Below, in pieces: positions 20,977 to 32,872 of a stretch of 64,000 bases of DNA; positions within the stretch are counted from its first letter, which is position 1, and every line of letters starts with the position of its first letter. The stretch comes from Voacanga thouarsii (taxonomy: Eukaryota; Streptophyta; Magnoliopsida; Gentianales; Apocynaceae): positions 248,001 through 312,000 of the forward strand of contig JANUWF010001631.1 of the NCBI GenBank assembly GCA_026120185.1. The letters run 5' to 3'. Position numbers and translations under genes: made by a program. The notes beneath the pieces were generated by a model. It was not told the DNA's origin and did not search any database. It saw nothing but the letters and a program-made list of their open reading frames with translations.

Positions 20977-21900
20977 TAGCACCCAAGCGCCATGTAGCCA
21001 TATCAAGCAGAAGAGTTCCGGAAGCAAAACCTGTGACACCGGGAGTTGAGACGACTCAAATGACGTCACCCAATCAGGGGGATGAGAATGAGCCAGATTT
21101 GGAATTGGGGTCAAAAGAACCTATTGGAGTGACAATGGGGCAAGCATTCAGCAAGATGACCGAGATTCTTCAAACTTTAACTGAACGGAGGAATCCAAAG
21201 GGAGAGGACGAAGCTTTGGAGCAGGTTCTAAAAATTCCAACCGCCCATTTTCTTAGGAGAAGCCGAGCAGGATTAGAAAGCTAAATAATGGATAGAGCAG
21301 ATGGAAGATATCTTCGCTACACTTTAGTACACTGAGAAGCGAATGGTGAAGTTTGCTACATTCTGAATGAGGGGCCCAGCTCGGGCATAGTGGCAACGGG
21401 TTCAGGACGACTGGGAACTAATTGTCCAAGATTGGACATGGGCCAATTTCTTGGAAGCATTCAAAGCCGAATATATCCCCCAGTGGATAGTTGAGAGGTG
21501 GGAGGATGAGTTTTAGAATCTAAAGCAGGGAGGTATGACGGTAGCTCGGTGTGTAGCACGGTTCACCCAATTGTCAAAGTAGAACAGAATAATGTAGTTT
21601 GTTAAAGGGCTAAGGCAGGAGTTAAGAAGGGCATTGGCATCTTCTCCACCAACGACCTACTCGGGGACTGTGAACGCAACCACCCGAATTGAGAATGAAG
21701 ACCGCAATCGAATGGCACCAAGACCTTTCTTACTGCCAAGACAACCATCGAGGTCTTTGCAAAAGCAGCAGTCTGTCAAGCGCCTTACCAACTAGCAGTG
21801 GCAGAACTGAAGAAAGCAAGCCTGATTAGCACTGGTTGGTCTTGCGTAGGATCTTCCATTATGCCGGCACTTGAAAAAAGGGGTCATATAAAGAGTAATT
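20977..21900 (+). pseudogene. Gypsy-2 gag
   Basis: The frame opens with IAPKRHVAISSRRV, where Gypsy-1 has MAPRRR, so the start ATG has become ATA. GVTMGQAFSKMTEILQTLTE follows, then gag core fragments broken by several stops (WIEQMEDIF, FLEAFKAEYIPQWIVERWEDEF and RRALASSPPTTYS). The zinc-knuckle tail (LKKGHIKSNC-like) appears just before 21900. The stretch between ORF0 and gag (20625-20976) is non-coding and includes an A-tract at about 20861-20876. Confidence 0.78.
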
Positions 21901-21925
21901 GTTGGTTAAAGGGTGCTGAGTGGGA
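21890..21925 (+). other. Internal deletion junction (protease-RT-RNase H lost)
   Basis: Sequence passes directly from the gag zinc-knuckle region to SGKANIVAGALSRK, the linker after RNase H. In Gypsy-1 about 2 kb lies between these points (roughly 4600 to 2625). The deletion therefore removed protease, RT and RNase H. Confidence 0.82.
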
Positions 21926-23505
21926 AGGCTAACATTGTAGCTGGTGCCCTAAGCAGAAAAGTCAGAATGGCCAGGCTAAGAATGCAGGAGGTTCGAGTGG
22001 TTCAAGATGTGTTGGATAGAAGGGCGGAAGTGCAAGAGGAGAGAATTAAGGTTAGCAACCTGAAGTTGATGCCAGATCTAAGGCAGGACATTATTGAGGC
22101 CCAACGAAGTAATGAAGAATTTCTGCTTTTCAAGGACAAGAGCTTAAACGGCAAGACAGTGAATTCTGACAGAACGGAGCAGGAGTGTTGTACTTCCGAG
22201 ATCATTTGTGTGTACCCGAGGAGCACCAGTTGGAGGACAGAATTTTAGAAGAGGCGCATAGGAGCAAGCACGCCATTCACCCGAGAGAGGTAAAAATGTA
22301 TCAGGATCTGAAAAAGGCTTATTGGTGGCCTGGAATGAAGAGGAACGTGGTTAAGTATGTCCCGACGTGTCTCACCTGTTAGAAAGTCAAAGCGAAGCAC
22401 AAAAATATGGTAGGATTATTGCAACCATTGTCAGTACCGGAATGGAAATGGGAAGAGGTGACCATGGACTTCGTTACCGGACTCCCTATGGCAAGGACCC
22501 AAAAGGACGCCATATGGGTAGGGGTGGATCAATTAACCAAGTCGGTGCATTTCATACCCGTGAATGTAAGGGATTCAATGGAAAAGTTGGCTCAGACCTA
22601 TGTGAGGGAAATAGTCAAACTGCATGGAGTGCCTTCAAGTATTGTGTCCGACTGAGACCCGAGATTTACATACCGATTTTAGGGTAAGTTCCAAGAATCA
22701 ATGGGTTCTAGTCTGAAGTTCAGTATGACGGCGCATCCGCAAACCGATGGACAGTCAGAAAAGGGTATTCAGGTTAGAGGATATGCTGAGAGCCTGTATA
22801 TTGGATTTCGGGGATAAGTGGATTGAAAGTGTGACGTATGCCGAGTTATCATACAATAACAGTTATCAAGCCTCGATTGGAATGGCTCCGTATGAAGCAC
22901 TATATGGACGTAAGTGTCAAGTACCTCTTTACTGGAGTTGGTCAGAGGATGGACATATAAGAAAATCGGGAGAAGTCTATGTTCAGGAAATGTTGGACAA
23001 GGTCAAGTTAATTAGGGAAAGGTTGAAAACGGCCCAGAGTCGACAAAAGAGTTATGCAGACAATAGTCGGAGAATGTTAGAATTTCAGGTGGGAGACAGT
23101 GTGTTCCTAAAACTGACACCAAGTAGGGGAATTCTGAAGCACCCGAAAGGGGGAAAGCTGAATCCGAGATATTTAGGTCCGTTTCCAATAAAAGAGAAAA
23201 CTAGGCCGGTGGCGTACCGATTGGAGTTGCCAGATGGGTTGACGGGAATTCACGATGTATTCCATGTATCGCAGTTGAAGAAGTACAATGCCGATCCCGG
23301 ACATGTGTTGAACGATGAGCTGTTAGTGCTACAACCCGACCTGAGCTATGTGGAGAAACCCGTAAGGATATTGGACCGAAGTATCAAGACTCTCTAGAAC
23401 AAGCAGATTCCGATGGTAAAGGTGCAGTGGGAGCATCATGGCACGCGAGATGCCATATGGGAAATAGAAGAATGGGTGAAGCGAAAATATCCCGATCTGA
23501 GATAA
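21913..23505 (+). pseudogene. Gypsy-2 integrase with chromodomain-like tail
   Basis: After the ALSRK linker come the zinc-binding domain ([18 protein letters not shown], then CLTC), the catalytic core (TMDFVTGLP with first D; SIVSD with second D; TDGQSEKG at the third position, where the expected E is present) and a long open segment 22747-23397 with the GPF motif (LGPFPIKEK) and LPDGLTGIHDVFHVSQLKKY. After a stop at 23395 a chromodomain-like end (MVKVQWEHHGTRDAIWEIEEW) reaches almost to the PPT. Frameshifts lie near 22380 and 22650-22745. The C-terminal part, lost from Gypsy-1, is preserved here. Confidence 0.86.
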
Positions 23506-23538
23506 AGGTGCGCCTGAATTTCGGGTCGAAATTCTCCT

Positions 23539-23551
23539 AAGGAGCGGAGGA
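23539..23551 (+). other. Gypsy-2 polypurine tract
   Basis: AAGGAGCGGAGGA lies directly before the 3' LTR start TGTGAAACC. Confidence 0.82.
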
Positions 23552-25434
23552 TGTGAAACCCCACCTAAAGCCAATCCTAGAGTAAGGGGGTCGGGATGCA
23601 TAACGTATTATTTTGCATGAAAATATATGTTTTAAATGATTCTATGTGCTTTAGAGTTGTGGATTATAAGTTAAAATGCTTAGTTATGTTTATCGAGTAG
23701 GAAGGGTAAAATGGTAATTTGGCTTGAGGTCAAAATAGGAAGAAAGCTTGAGGATTAAATAGGAAGAAAATATGGGTGAGAAAATAACAACAAGAGTTAT
23801 TGTAGTTTAGTGGTTAGAGTTTGGTGAATTAATTTCTAAGGTCATGAGTTCAAATCCCATCATTTAAGCTTTTGTCATGATTATCTTAACTAAGTTTGAA
23901 TTTTTGTTTTCTTGCATTTCATGGAAATAGGAATGTTGTCTTAGGGGAGACATGAAGAGAATGTCCTAATCTTATCCTCATGTCCTAAAAAGAATTCTAG
24001 AGGAATTCTTGTCCTTTTTATTACCACTAGCTTGTCCTAACATCTTTATAATTCAAAACCATTAAATCCTTTCTTTTAAATTCCAAAAAAATTCCGTGAT
24101 AACTCCTCCACCTTGAATTTTGAAAATTAGCTTTGGAGGTTGGGAGGTTGGCTGAAAGTAGGAAGAGAAATAGGAAGGGTTTCCAAGAGAAAATCAATCA
24201 CCATGATAGCACCTTCAAACTCACCTTCATGTTGTTCATCTTCTAGTAAAAGAAAATCTAGAAAATTTCCAGAATATTTGCAGACCGTTTCTTTGAAAAT
24301 TCAACCAGTAAACCCACTCATTTTCTGTCAGAAAATGGTCATTTTATGTGGCTCAAAGGCTGGAAAATCTGTGCAATTTTCGGACTGCACAAACTGCACA
24401 AAACTAGGAAAAAATTCTGGTCATTTTTGCAGCTTTCAACCAAGTAAATGAAGCTGTTTTGATTCATCTTCAAGCCAACAAAACTCCTCAATATTTCTCC
24501 AGCATTAAGGTTGGAAAACCACCATAGAAAGACCTTCAAACTCCCTCAAGAGTCAGCTGCAAATCGGGTTGAAGGTGTGCAGAAATTCTACACAGCCTTC
24601 GAAACTCTTGAAGCATGAAACCAGAATTTTCCAGCTTTGCTCCCTTCTAGCCTAGGCCGAAAATCACCTTCAACCTCTGTAAAATTGAACCTTCCTCAGC
24701 GGTAGACTGAAAACCATTAACCCCACACTTGCCTTGAGCATATGGACTCCATAGCCACACCACAAAACACTCCTAAGATCACTCCATTCAAACTCTTTTT
24801 GAACTTCAAATAATTTCAACATTTTACTCCATTAAAATCACTCTTGTATTAGGGAAATAAACCAGAATTTCCTCTGCCATTTAAGACTGAATTTAGGCCA
24901 GCGTTGGAGCAACATTAACCTTCAATCAATTCAGCAAAACCACCATGTTCAGCCGGCACCATTGAAGACCATAGAAACCTCTCTTGATCAAACATCATAG
25001 CTAACCTCTTACCTTAAACATCTCCATCATTTCCTCCATTTAAATTTCAAAAAAAAAATCTGATCATTCTCTCTCCTTCTTGCTGAAAACCGAAACCCTC
25101 ATTCACTCCATACTATTCGGCCAGCCCTCCACCAATATTCGTGCAGCACTTCTTCCCAATTCTCTCCATTTTCACCTAGAACACTAAGAACACACACTAA
25201 CCTTCTTCAAGCCTAACTATACTCTGAACAGCTTCAATCACTCTCAAATACTCCAAATCACTTCCATTTAATCTCTAAACTTCATTTCTGGTATTTTTAA
25301 CACAAAACCCTGCAAACAAGAATTTTCGAACGGATCAAAATTAGCTTTTCTTTGAAGGTCTCAAAAACATCAACAAGGTAAGTCAAGAAAAACCTTCTTG
25401 ATCATCTTCTTCCATTCGATTGTACTGTTCTAAT

Positions 25435-25491
<57 letters not shown>

Positions 25492-27833
25492 ACTGAAATG
25501 GTTGATCAACCATCAACCATGGCCGTTTTCCCGTTGGATCATTCAAGGCTCTCAATCGCATGGACCTTCTTAATTCTTCATCGAAGTGTTCATCAAATCA
25601 AGTTTTTTCCTTTAATCCTTCTTTTAATTCATTATTCATGTCTCTTAGATATTGATAGGAAGAATGAAATATGGATAAGGGATTGAGTATATGCATGTGG
25701 ATTAAGGGGACGGAGTTAGGACATGATGATTGTTGCATATGACTAGGATGTATGTGTTTTCCTTTCGAATTAATGTACGTTCTTCGTGCTTAATGAAATT
25801 TTATGGATGTTTGAAGCATGTTAGAGACCATGACACCAAAGGTGATTAGGTTTTTATGTTCTTATTTTTCCATGGAAACCATGATTGATGATTATGCTTA
25901 GTAGGATTTTGGCCATGTGATGGTATGAGATAATTCAAGTGTATGTTCATGAATGGATTAATATATTGTTTGATGATGGAGAAGGTGTTCATGAATCCTT
26001 TCTAGCAATAGGAAAATCATGGTGAAAAAGTATTTTCTTGTTAAGGCTAGATTATTTTTATTAACAAATTTTATTACCTTGAATAGAATTCTGCTATATT
26101 TTCCCTATAAAATTCGAAACTCTAGGGAGATTTGGAGTGGTTTATTAATTAAAATATTCATATTTTCTTTATCAAATAAATGAGATCATTTATTAAAAAT
26201 AATATATATATATATATTGTAATAAATCCTTTACGTTAAATAAAATATTATTAGAATCTATTTGTTATTTGGTAATTAAAATTTAAAATGATTCATTCAT
26301 TATTAATTTTATTTATTACTAATTATTTATTATCTATTTAAAAATTAATTAAAGGTTATTTGTAATTAAATATTTATTTATAATAAAGTTATTTTTAAAT
26401 CACCATTTATTAGTACTATTTAGGACTTAATATTCAAACCTTAGTTTATTTATTAAAAATAACACTCAGGAATTATTAATTGGATTTATAATTTATTAGC
26501 AATTATTTTAGAACCCCAAGTTCTTTTAACTTATCAACTAAAACTTATTTTATAAAATTCTTTATCACCTAGCCTTAAAGTTTAGGATATTAGGGTCATG
26601 GCTAGTCATGGTTGTAACTAGTTGAGCTAAGAAATTATTTATGTAAGGCAGGTATAGCCCGAATGTAACCTTATGTCTTGTGTTTACCTTAGGCGGGGTT
26701 AGGTCAGCCTTGGAAGACTTTTGAATTTGAACAAGCAAAGGATCAGGTAAGCTCCTGCATAAAACTTGTTTGTTGTAAAAGGTTACCATGGCAAGCTAAA
26801 CACGAAGTATGTGAATACTGATTTGGTAAAGGCAATTAAGGACTGTTTCTTTCCTGATTCGGTCAAACTAATTATTTGAAAATTTTCAAAGCAGTTTTAC
26901 TCAAACACTGAACTATTTCTAAAACTGATTTTTGCATGGACTTTAGAAACCCTTAATTGCCATTTTCAAGTAAAGCTATGTTTTACCAATTTTCTCCCAA
27001 GTGGGACAATTATCGTTCAGTACTCAATAAGGGTAGCCTAGTAGTAATACTTTTGAAGAGCAAGAGTGAGTCTTCTGGCAGGAGGCCACCTCCAGAAGAT
27101 AAAACTCAACTTAGAGAAACGTCGTACTACTTAGTCATGCCGGTCCGAGCTAGCAATTTTATTTCAGTCAAGTGACTGTGTTTTGCCGGAATGGACACCC
27201 GGTTGTTGTTCGGGTATAGAGAAGGAGGAGTGTCTTGCCCGGTAGACCGATCACCTACCTTTTGTCAGTCTGCACAAAGTGTCGGTATTTTGACCGGCAG
27301 TGTGCACAAAGTGTGGCATACTGACCATCCAGTTATGGGGCCCAGCGTGTGGTAACCCTAATCCTTTCTTTTGAGTGGTTGGTCTTATAAATTATGTATG
27401 GCTGAAAAAGCCGAAAACACCACTCTTGTTTTTTACTAATGTTTAATGCTTGCCAATATTTCTCTTATAAATTTTTCACATTTTGCATCCACGAACTGTT
27501 TTCACTGAACACTCAAAGCACACACGGACTTACTGAGATTTTTATCTCACCACCTTTTATGCCATGTTTTCAGGTCAATCCTGCTGTGGAGATGAATAGC
27601 TAGATTTGTTACCTATGCTTTGAAGACTTTATGTTATTTTTCTTATGTGTTGTTTTGAGAGATGGTAGCGAACAATTTATTTTGGATTTGTTCATGTATT
27701 TTTGGGCTGTAACAAGTTCAATTTCAAGGTATTACTTTTATTTTCTTTTGTGTGACCTAGTGATAAAGACCCCTTGTCCTTTGGACAGAGCGACATCCCC
27801 GGCCCGGTCGGGCCTATGTAGTGGGGTGTTACA
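23552..27833 (+). repeat. Gypsy-2 3' LTR
   Basis: This copy is 4282 bp, the same length as the 5' LTR, with scattered substitutions and small compensating indels. It carries the tRNA-like motif (B-box 23846-23857), donor (25378), CT tract (25436-25487), TGAGTACTCA with one change (27017-27026) and hairpin (27072-27098). It ends GGGGTGTTACA at 27833. Confidence 0.94.
25436..25487 (+). repeat. CT microsatellite in Gypsy-2 3' LTR
   Basis: This is an uninterrupted CT repeat of about 52 bp at the position equivalent to 17259-17311. Confidence 0.95.
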
Positions 27834-28083
27834 CTATACCTAGAGTCTATTTTGATGGTTAGATCAACATCTTCTTGGATAGTTGATTTTGGAGCCACTG
27901 ACCATGTCTGTAACTCATTGCAGGGGTAGAAGGACAATGAGACTCAGTAAGAGTGAGCATAGAATTCAAATAGGGAATGGAGCAAGAATACCGGCTGAAG
28001 TAGTGGGAGATCTTAAGCTTATTTTTTTTTGTAATAGAAAGTTAATTTTAAAAGATATTTTATATGTTTTTTATTTTAAATAG
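27834..28083 (+). pseudogene. Copia-host protease
   Basis: Reading resumes in frame after Gypsy-2 with LESILMVRSTSSWIVDFGAT and DHVCNSLQG. The catalytic triplet is DFG instead of D-S/T-G. A second block, IQIGNGARIPAEVVGDLKL, follows in another frame (27957-28015). Frameshifts and stops show it is dead. Confidence 0.78.
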
Positions 28084-29330
28084 AATTTGATTTCAGTTTC
28101 CAAATTGATGAATCGAGGAAATTCTGTTTCGTTCCATTCTGGTGTTTTCATTAGTAGAGATGGCAATTTAATTTGTATAGAAAACATGTATGAAAATCTT
28201 TTTTATATACATCCTATTAGACATCAAGTGAACATTACTCAAATCGAACTTGATAATAAAAGGAAAAAGGCCATATCAAATGACTCGTATTTGTTGCATT
28301 TAAGATTGGGACATATAAATCCCATTCGAATTCAGAGGCTAATCTATGATTGGCCATTAGGTTCATTCAGATTGGAAGAATGGACTTAGTGTGAATCTTG
28401 CCTTAAAGGTAAAATGACCAAAACGCCCTTTACTAAAAAGGCAGATAGAGCCATGGAAATACTGGCACTATTGCATTTGGATGGTTGTGGTCCAATGACT
28501 ACACCAGCTTAGGGAGGCTACGAGTACTTCATCATTTTTCACAGATGATTACAGTCATTTTGGTTATATTTATCTAATGAGGCACAAGTCTGATTTTTTT
28601 GATAAATTTAAGGAGTTTAAGGTTGAAGGGAAACGTCAAACAAGTAAATTAATTAAAACTTTAAGATCAAATCGTGGTGGGGAGTACCTCCTCGGTGAGT
28701 TTAAGGATTACTTGGTAAACACGGCACAGTATCTTAGTAAATTGTGCTTGGGATACCCCAGTAGAACGGAGTAGCTAAGAGAAGAAATAGAAATTTGATG
28801 AAAATGGTTAGAAACATAATGAGCCATGCGTCTTTTTCTATTTATTTTTAGGGGTATGCCTTAGAAACAACGGCATATGTTTTGAACTTGGTGCCTTCCA
28901 AATCAGAACCCAGGACACCCTATGAAATGTGAAGTGGACGAAAGCCTAGTTTGAACCATCTTAAGATATGGGGTTACCCAACTTATGTGCTGACAAAAAG
29001 AAGTAAGCTAAAACTAAGATCAGAGTTATGCTACTTCGCTAGGTATCTAAAAGGAATGAGAGGTGGATATTTCTTTCATCCTTGAGAGCATAAGAAACTT
29101 GTTAGTACTAATATTACATACTTAGAGGATGAACAAGTTACATCCATCACGGCTTCAAGTAGAATAGAGTTAGAAGAGAAGTTGGTCAATAATTCAACTT
29201 CAGGTACTTCTAACACCCCGCTCGAGGAACCAAGAGAAACACCACCGGATGTTCCTATACAATCTGAACCTCATCATAGTGGGAGGATCACAAGAGTTCC
29301 AGAAAGGTGAATTGGAAAGATCAATGATCT
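28084..29330 (+). pseudogene. Copia-host GAG-pre-integrase and integrase
   Basis: The open segment 28087-28389 contains the GAG-pre-integrase signature LLHLRLGHINPIRIQRL, with the HH part of the zinc finger. CESCLKGKMTKTPF at about 28391 supplies the two Cys. Core remnants include LHLDGCGPM (first Asp), TLRSNRGGEYL (NRGGE in place of DRGGE, so the second Asp is changed) and RRNRNLMKMVRNIMS (the E of ERRN replaced by K). KPSLNHLKIWGYPTYV marks the integrase C-terminal region. Several stops break the frame. Confidence 0.8.
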
Positions 29331-29399
29331 AGGCTATGTTCATCAAGAACAAGATCCCACTAAATGCGAGGAGGCCATTATTGATGCTGATGAAGATAA

Positions 29400-30190
29400 A
29401 TGACAGGTAGTCATGAATACCGAAGTTGTGTCCATGTACCTTAATTAGGTTTGGGATCTTATTACTGCACCTAATGGGATAAAACCAATTGAGTATAAGT
29501 GGGTATACAAGAGGAAGAGAGGTGCAGATGGAAAGGTTGAAACATATAAAGCACGGTTACTTGCTAAAGGTTATACTAAAAAAGAAATGATCGATTATGA
29601 GGAAACGTTTTCTCCAGTAGCCATGCTTACATTTATCCGTATTCTCTTAGCCATCACATGTCATTATGACTATGAAGTATATCGATTGGATGTCAAGACA
29701 ACCTTCTTAAATGGCTATCTTAATGAAGACATCTATATGTTCTAGGTAGAAGGTTTGTTGCTAGAGGTCAAGAACAAATGGTCTGTAAGCTTAAGAAGTC
29801 TATCTATAGACTTAAGTAAATGTCACGAGCATAGAACATATGTTTTGATGAAACTGTGAAAGCTTATGGTTTCATTCAAAATGTGGATGAACCATGTGTG
29901 TATAGCAAATTAGATAGTGGCAAAGTGATTCCCTTGGTACTTTATGTAGATGACATTCTACTCATTCAAAATGATATAGGGATATTATCATCAGTTAAGA
30001 CTTAGCTATCCAGTCAATTTAGCATGAAAGATATGGGCGAAGCTATCTACATTCTAGGTATTATACTTTGTAGAGATAGAAAGCAGAGAATGATAGGCTA
30101 ATCACAGTCTACTTATATTAACAATATGGTGGTCAAGTACATCATAGATCAACGTAAAGGGGCTATCATACCCTTCAGACATTGATTATC
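29400..30190 (+). pseudogene. Copia-host reverse transcriptase
   Basis: Recognisable Ty1/Copia RT blocks are VWDLITAPNGIKPIEYKWVY, KARLLAKGYTKKEMIDYEET, RLDVKTTFLNGYLNEDIYM and the catalytic LYVDDILLI at about 29940. SMKDMGEAIYILGI follows. The YVDD Asp pair is kept, but stops and frameshifts (about 29745-29940 and after 30000) make it a pseudogene. Confidence 0.85.
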
Positions 30191-30199
30191 CTTATATTC

Positions 30200-30597
30200 C
30201 AAGCAGTGTCATCAAACACTAGAAGACAAGAAGAAAATGAGCAGGATCCTTTATGCTTCGGCTGTGGGAAGTCTCATTTATGCTATTCTTTGTACTAGGC
30301 TAGATATCTACTTTGCAGTAGATATAGATAGTATATATCAGTCAAACCCAAGGGAAGCTTACTGGCAGCCGTAAAACATAAGCTCAAATATGTCAAGGAA
30401 ACGAGAGATTATATGCTTGTATATCATGCTGATGATTTAATTCCTACCAGTTACACTGATTCGGACTTCCAGGCGGATAAAAATGAAAGAAAATCTACTA
30501 GTGGATTTGTCTTCACTTTGTCTAGAAGAGCTATTTCAGGAAGAAGTATAAAGCAATCCTGCATTATTGATTCTACTATAGAAGCTGAGTACGTTGC
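30200..30597 (+). pseudogene. Copia-host RNase H, 5' part
   Basis: The open segment 30413-30597 reads SYTDSDFQADKNERKSTSGF, then KQSCIIDSTIEAEYVA, the typical Copia RNase H with catalytic D and E positions in YTDSD and EAEY. The preceding connection (YASAVGSLIYAILCTRLDI, 30256-30312) is partly in frame. The gene is cut at 30597 by Athila-A, and its continuation is at 63513. Confidence 0.86.
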
Positions 30598-31341
30598 TGA
30601 TAGGGGTTAAAATTACTATTCTTTTCCTAGTTATTTAAGGGTATTTTAAGATACATTTGATGCAATAACTAAGCATATTCCTTCCTATTTGACATTTCGT
30701 TTGTAAAAGGTGTTTTTGACAAATATGTACAGATTTAAGTTAAAATCGGGCAGAAAATTCATAGAACCAGAATGTACCTAGCGCCAGGCCCAACTAATGG
30801 ACCAAGCGTCGAGTCCATGCTGATCCAGCAGCAAAGTCTGAGCAACCTTCAGGGATTTTTCTAGAACAAACCTGGCGCTAGGTCTGGCAAATGCACCTAG
30901 CATCGGGTCCATTCTGCCTGCCATGGAGAGACGAACAAAAAATAGAGGAAAAGCAGAGAAAGAACAGAGTGCACCTGGCGCCAGGTGGGTCGAAGGTACC
31001 CGGTGCCAGGTAGACTCTGGAAGCGAAAATTCTGTACGTGGAATTAGGGCTTGTCTAAGGGTTTTGGTGTTTTTCTATTCCTACTCAGCTAAGACATCTT
31101 TAGCCACGAAATTGGTATCTAAGAGGCCTATAAAAGCATAAGTGAATACAAGGATTTGAGATACAACTTAGAGACGTAAATTAAAAAGCACAAATTTTGA
31201 TTCTCTCATTGAAGGCGTTGTTCACCTAAACCAAGAAGGATATTTCAAAGGAGTTTTCAAGTACAATGAAAGAAGCTTGTCTATGATTGCTTTCTTTTCA
31301 CGTTGTCTTTTGTTACTTTAACAATGATGTATTCAATATTT
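30598..31341 (+). repeat. Athila-A 5' LTR, first part
   Basis: This holds the first 744 bp of the LTR and aligns with 53914-54031 and 62090-62715 of the 3' LTR. It is broken by Athila-B, and the remainder resumes at 44094. Confidence 0.88.
30771..31012 (+). repeat. Three GC-rich palindrome-pair modules in Athila-A LTR
   Basis: The modules lie at about 30774-30822, 30869-30911 and 30971-31012. Each pairs two dyads separated by about 7 bases. The clearest dyad is the perfect 14-bp palindrome ACCTGGCGCCAGGT at 30973-30986. Equivalent arrays occur in the Athila-A 3' LTR (about 62150-62390) and the Athila-B LTRs (about 32455-32670 and 43680-43920). Confidence 0.65.
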
Positions 31342-32846
31342 TTATGTGTAAATCTTAGGTTTATAAAATCATCAATTTTAAATCCATCCCTTAATAAAGT
31401 TTTAATTAAAACATTAATCCGAAAATACATATGTGTGCAAGTATACTCATCACAAGCATATAACGGGAAATTAACGAGTATCGATCCTCAAATGAACAAG
31501 TACACACTAATCACTTTTTTTTCATTGTTTAACCGACCCAAATAAAGTGAGAAAATAGTAAAAAGAAAAATAAAAGAAACATATACAACTCAAGGATGTA
31601 GGTTTATGCAATTTTGACAATTATCCTGGAAAATATGACAATGTATCAGTTAGCCAATATCACAACCAATTATTATCTTGATCTTTTGCATGATTTAATA
31701 TAGACCCACTTCGTATGCAATCCATGGAATCACTATCTTCTAGTTAAATTAGTAAACATATTCTGTCTCGACTAACTTATCCAAAAGATGCATTAAAATC
31801 AATCCTCATATAAGCCCTGTATTCTAGGTGATTTCAAGCATGAAATTGGTCAATGAATTCATATTCCAGCAATCATCAATTAACCTTCAATTACCAAAGT
31901 TCTAAACAATTAACCACTTTTTTCAAGCAAGTTACAAGATAACAATTATGAAAATAATTAATTGAATTAATTACCAACCTCTTTTTCAAGTAAGTTAATA
32001 ACACAACCCAATCAACCAATTCCGTAAGAAAAATAAGTAATCAAACACTAAGAACAACAATCAATTGATCAAGTAGTTAAATTGACGAATAAATCATTAA
32101 TCCCAAAATATTGTTAAATTATAAGGAAAACATTGAATATATCATTGTTAAAGTAAAAGAGGACAAAGAGAAAAGAGAGCACTATAGACAAGCCTTTTTC
32201 TTCTTCCTTGAAGACCCCATTTGACAATCCACCTTGGCTTGGGTGAATTCCTCCTTTAATGAGAGAATCAAAATTTTTGCTCTTTAATTCACCTCTTTAA
32301 GCTATATATCTCAAACTCTTGTGTTCTCTTATTCTTTTATTGGCCTCTTGGATGCCAATTTCGTGGCTGAGGAAGTCTTGGCCAAGTAGGAATAGGAAAA
32401 TAACAAAATCCTTAGATAAGCTCTAATTTCGCGTATAGAATTTCTGCCTCCAGAGGCTACCTGGTACCGGGTACCTTCCATCCTCTTGGCGCCAGGTGCA
32501 CACTGTTCTTTTTCTATTTTCGCTCTATTTTTAGCCGTTTCTTCATGGCAGGCAGAATGGACCCGGCGCCATGTACACTTGCCAGACCTCGTGCCAGGTC
32601 TATTCTAGAAAAACTCCTGAAGCTCGCTCAATCTCTGCTACTGGAAAGAGTGGACCTGGCGCTAGGTACATTTTGGTTCTGTGCCTTTTCTACTCGATTT
32701 TAACTTAAATCTACACATATTTTCCAAAAACACTTTTTTACAAGAAAAATGTCAAATAGGAAGGAATATGCCTAATTATTACAACAAATGTATCCTAAAA
32801 CAATCTCAAATAACTAGGAAAAGAATGGTGATTTTATCATTTATCA
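31342..32846 (-). repeat. Athila-B 3' LTR
   Basis: This is 1505 bp. The minus strand begins TGATAAATGATAAAATCACC and ends at 31342. It pairs with 42601-44093 and contains the palindrome-pair array at about 32455-32670. A degenerate PPT region (AAGTGTGAAGGAAT) precedes it on the minus strand. Confidence 0.88.
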
Positions 32847-32872
32847 ATTCCTTCACACTTGAACATTTGCTT

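Larger units (their letters stand above)
15376..27833 (+). mobile_element. Gypsy-2: Tekay-like Ty3/Gypsy element with internal deletion
   Basis: Two LTRs of 4282 bp (15376-19657 and 23552-27833) flank a 3.9-kb interior with Met primer site, intact ORF0, broken gag, then integrase with a chromodomain-like end. Protease, RT and RNase H are missing. It is inserted in Copia gag-protease. The flanking 5-mers CAATG and CTATA differ at two positions. Removing the element plus one 5-mer keeps the Copia frame open (AQC, then LESIL, then SSWIVD), as expected for a 5-bp duplication that has since mutated. Confidence 0.92.
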
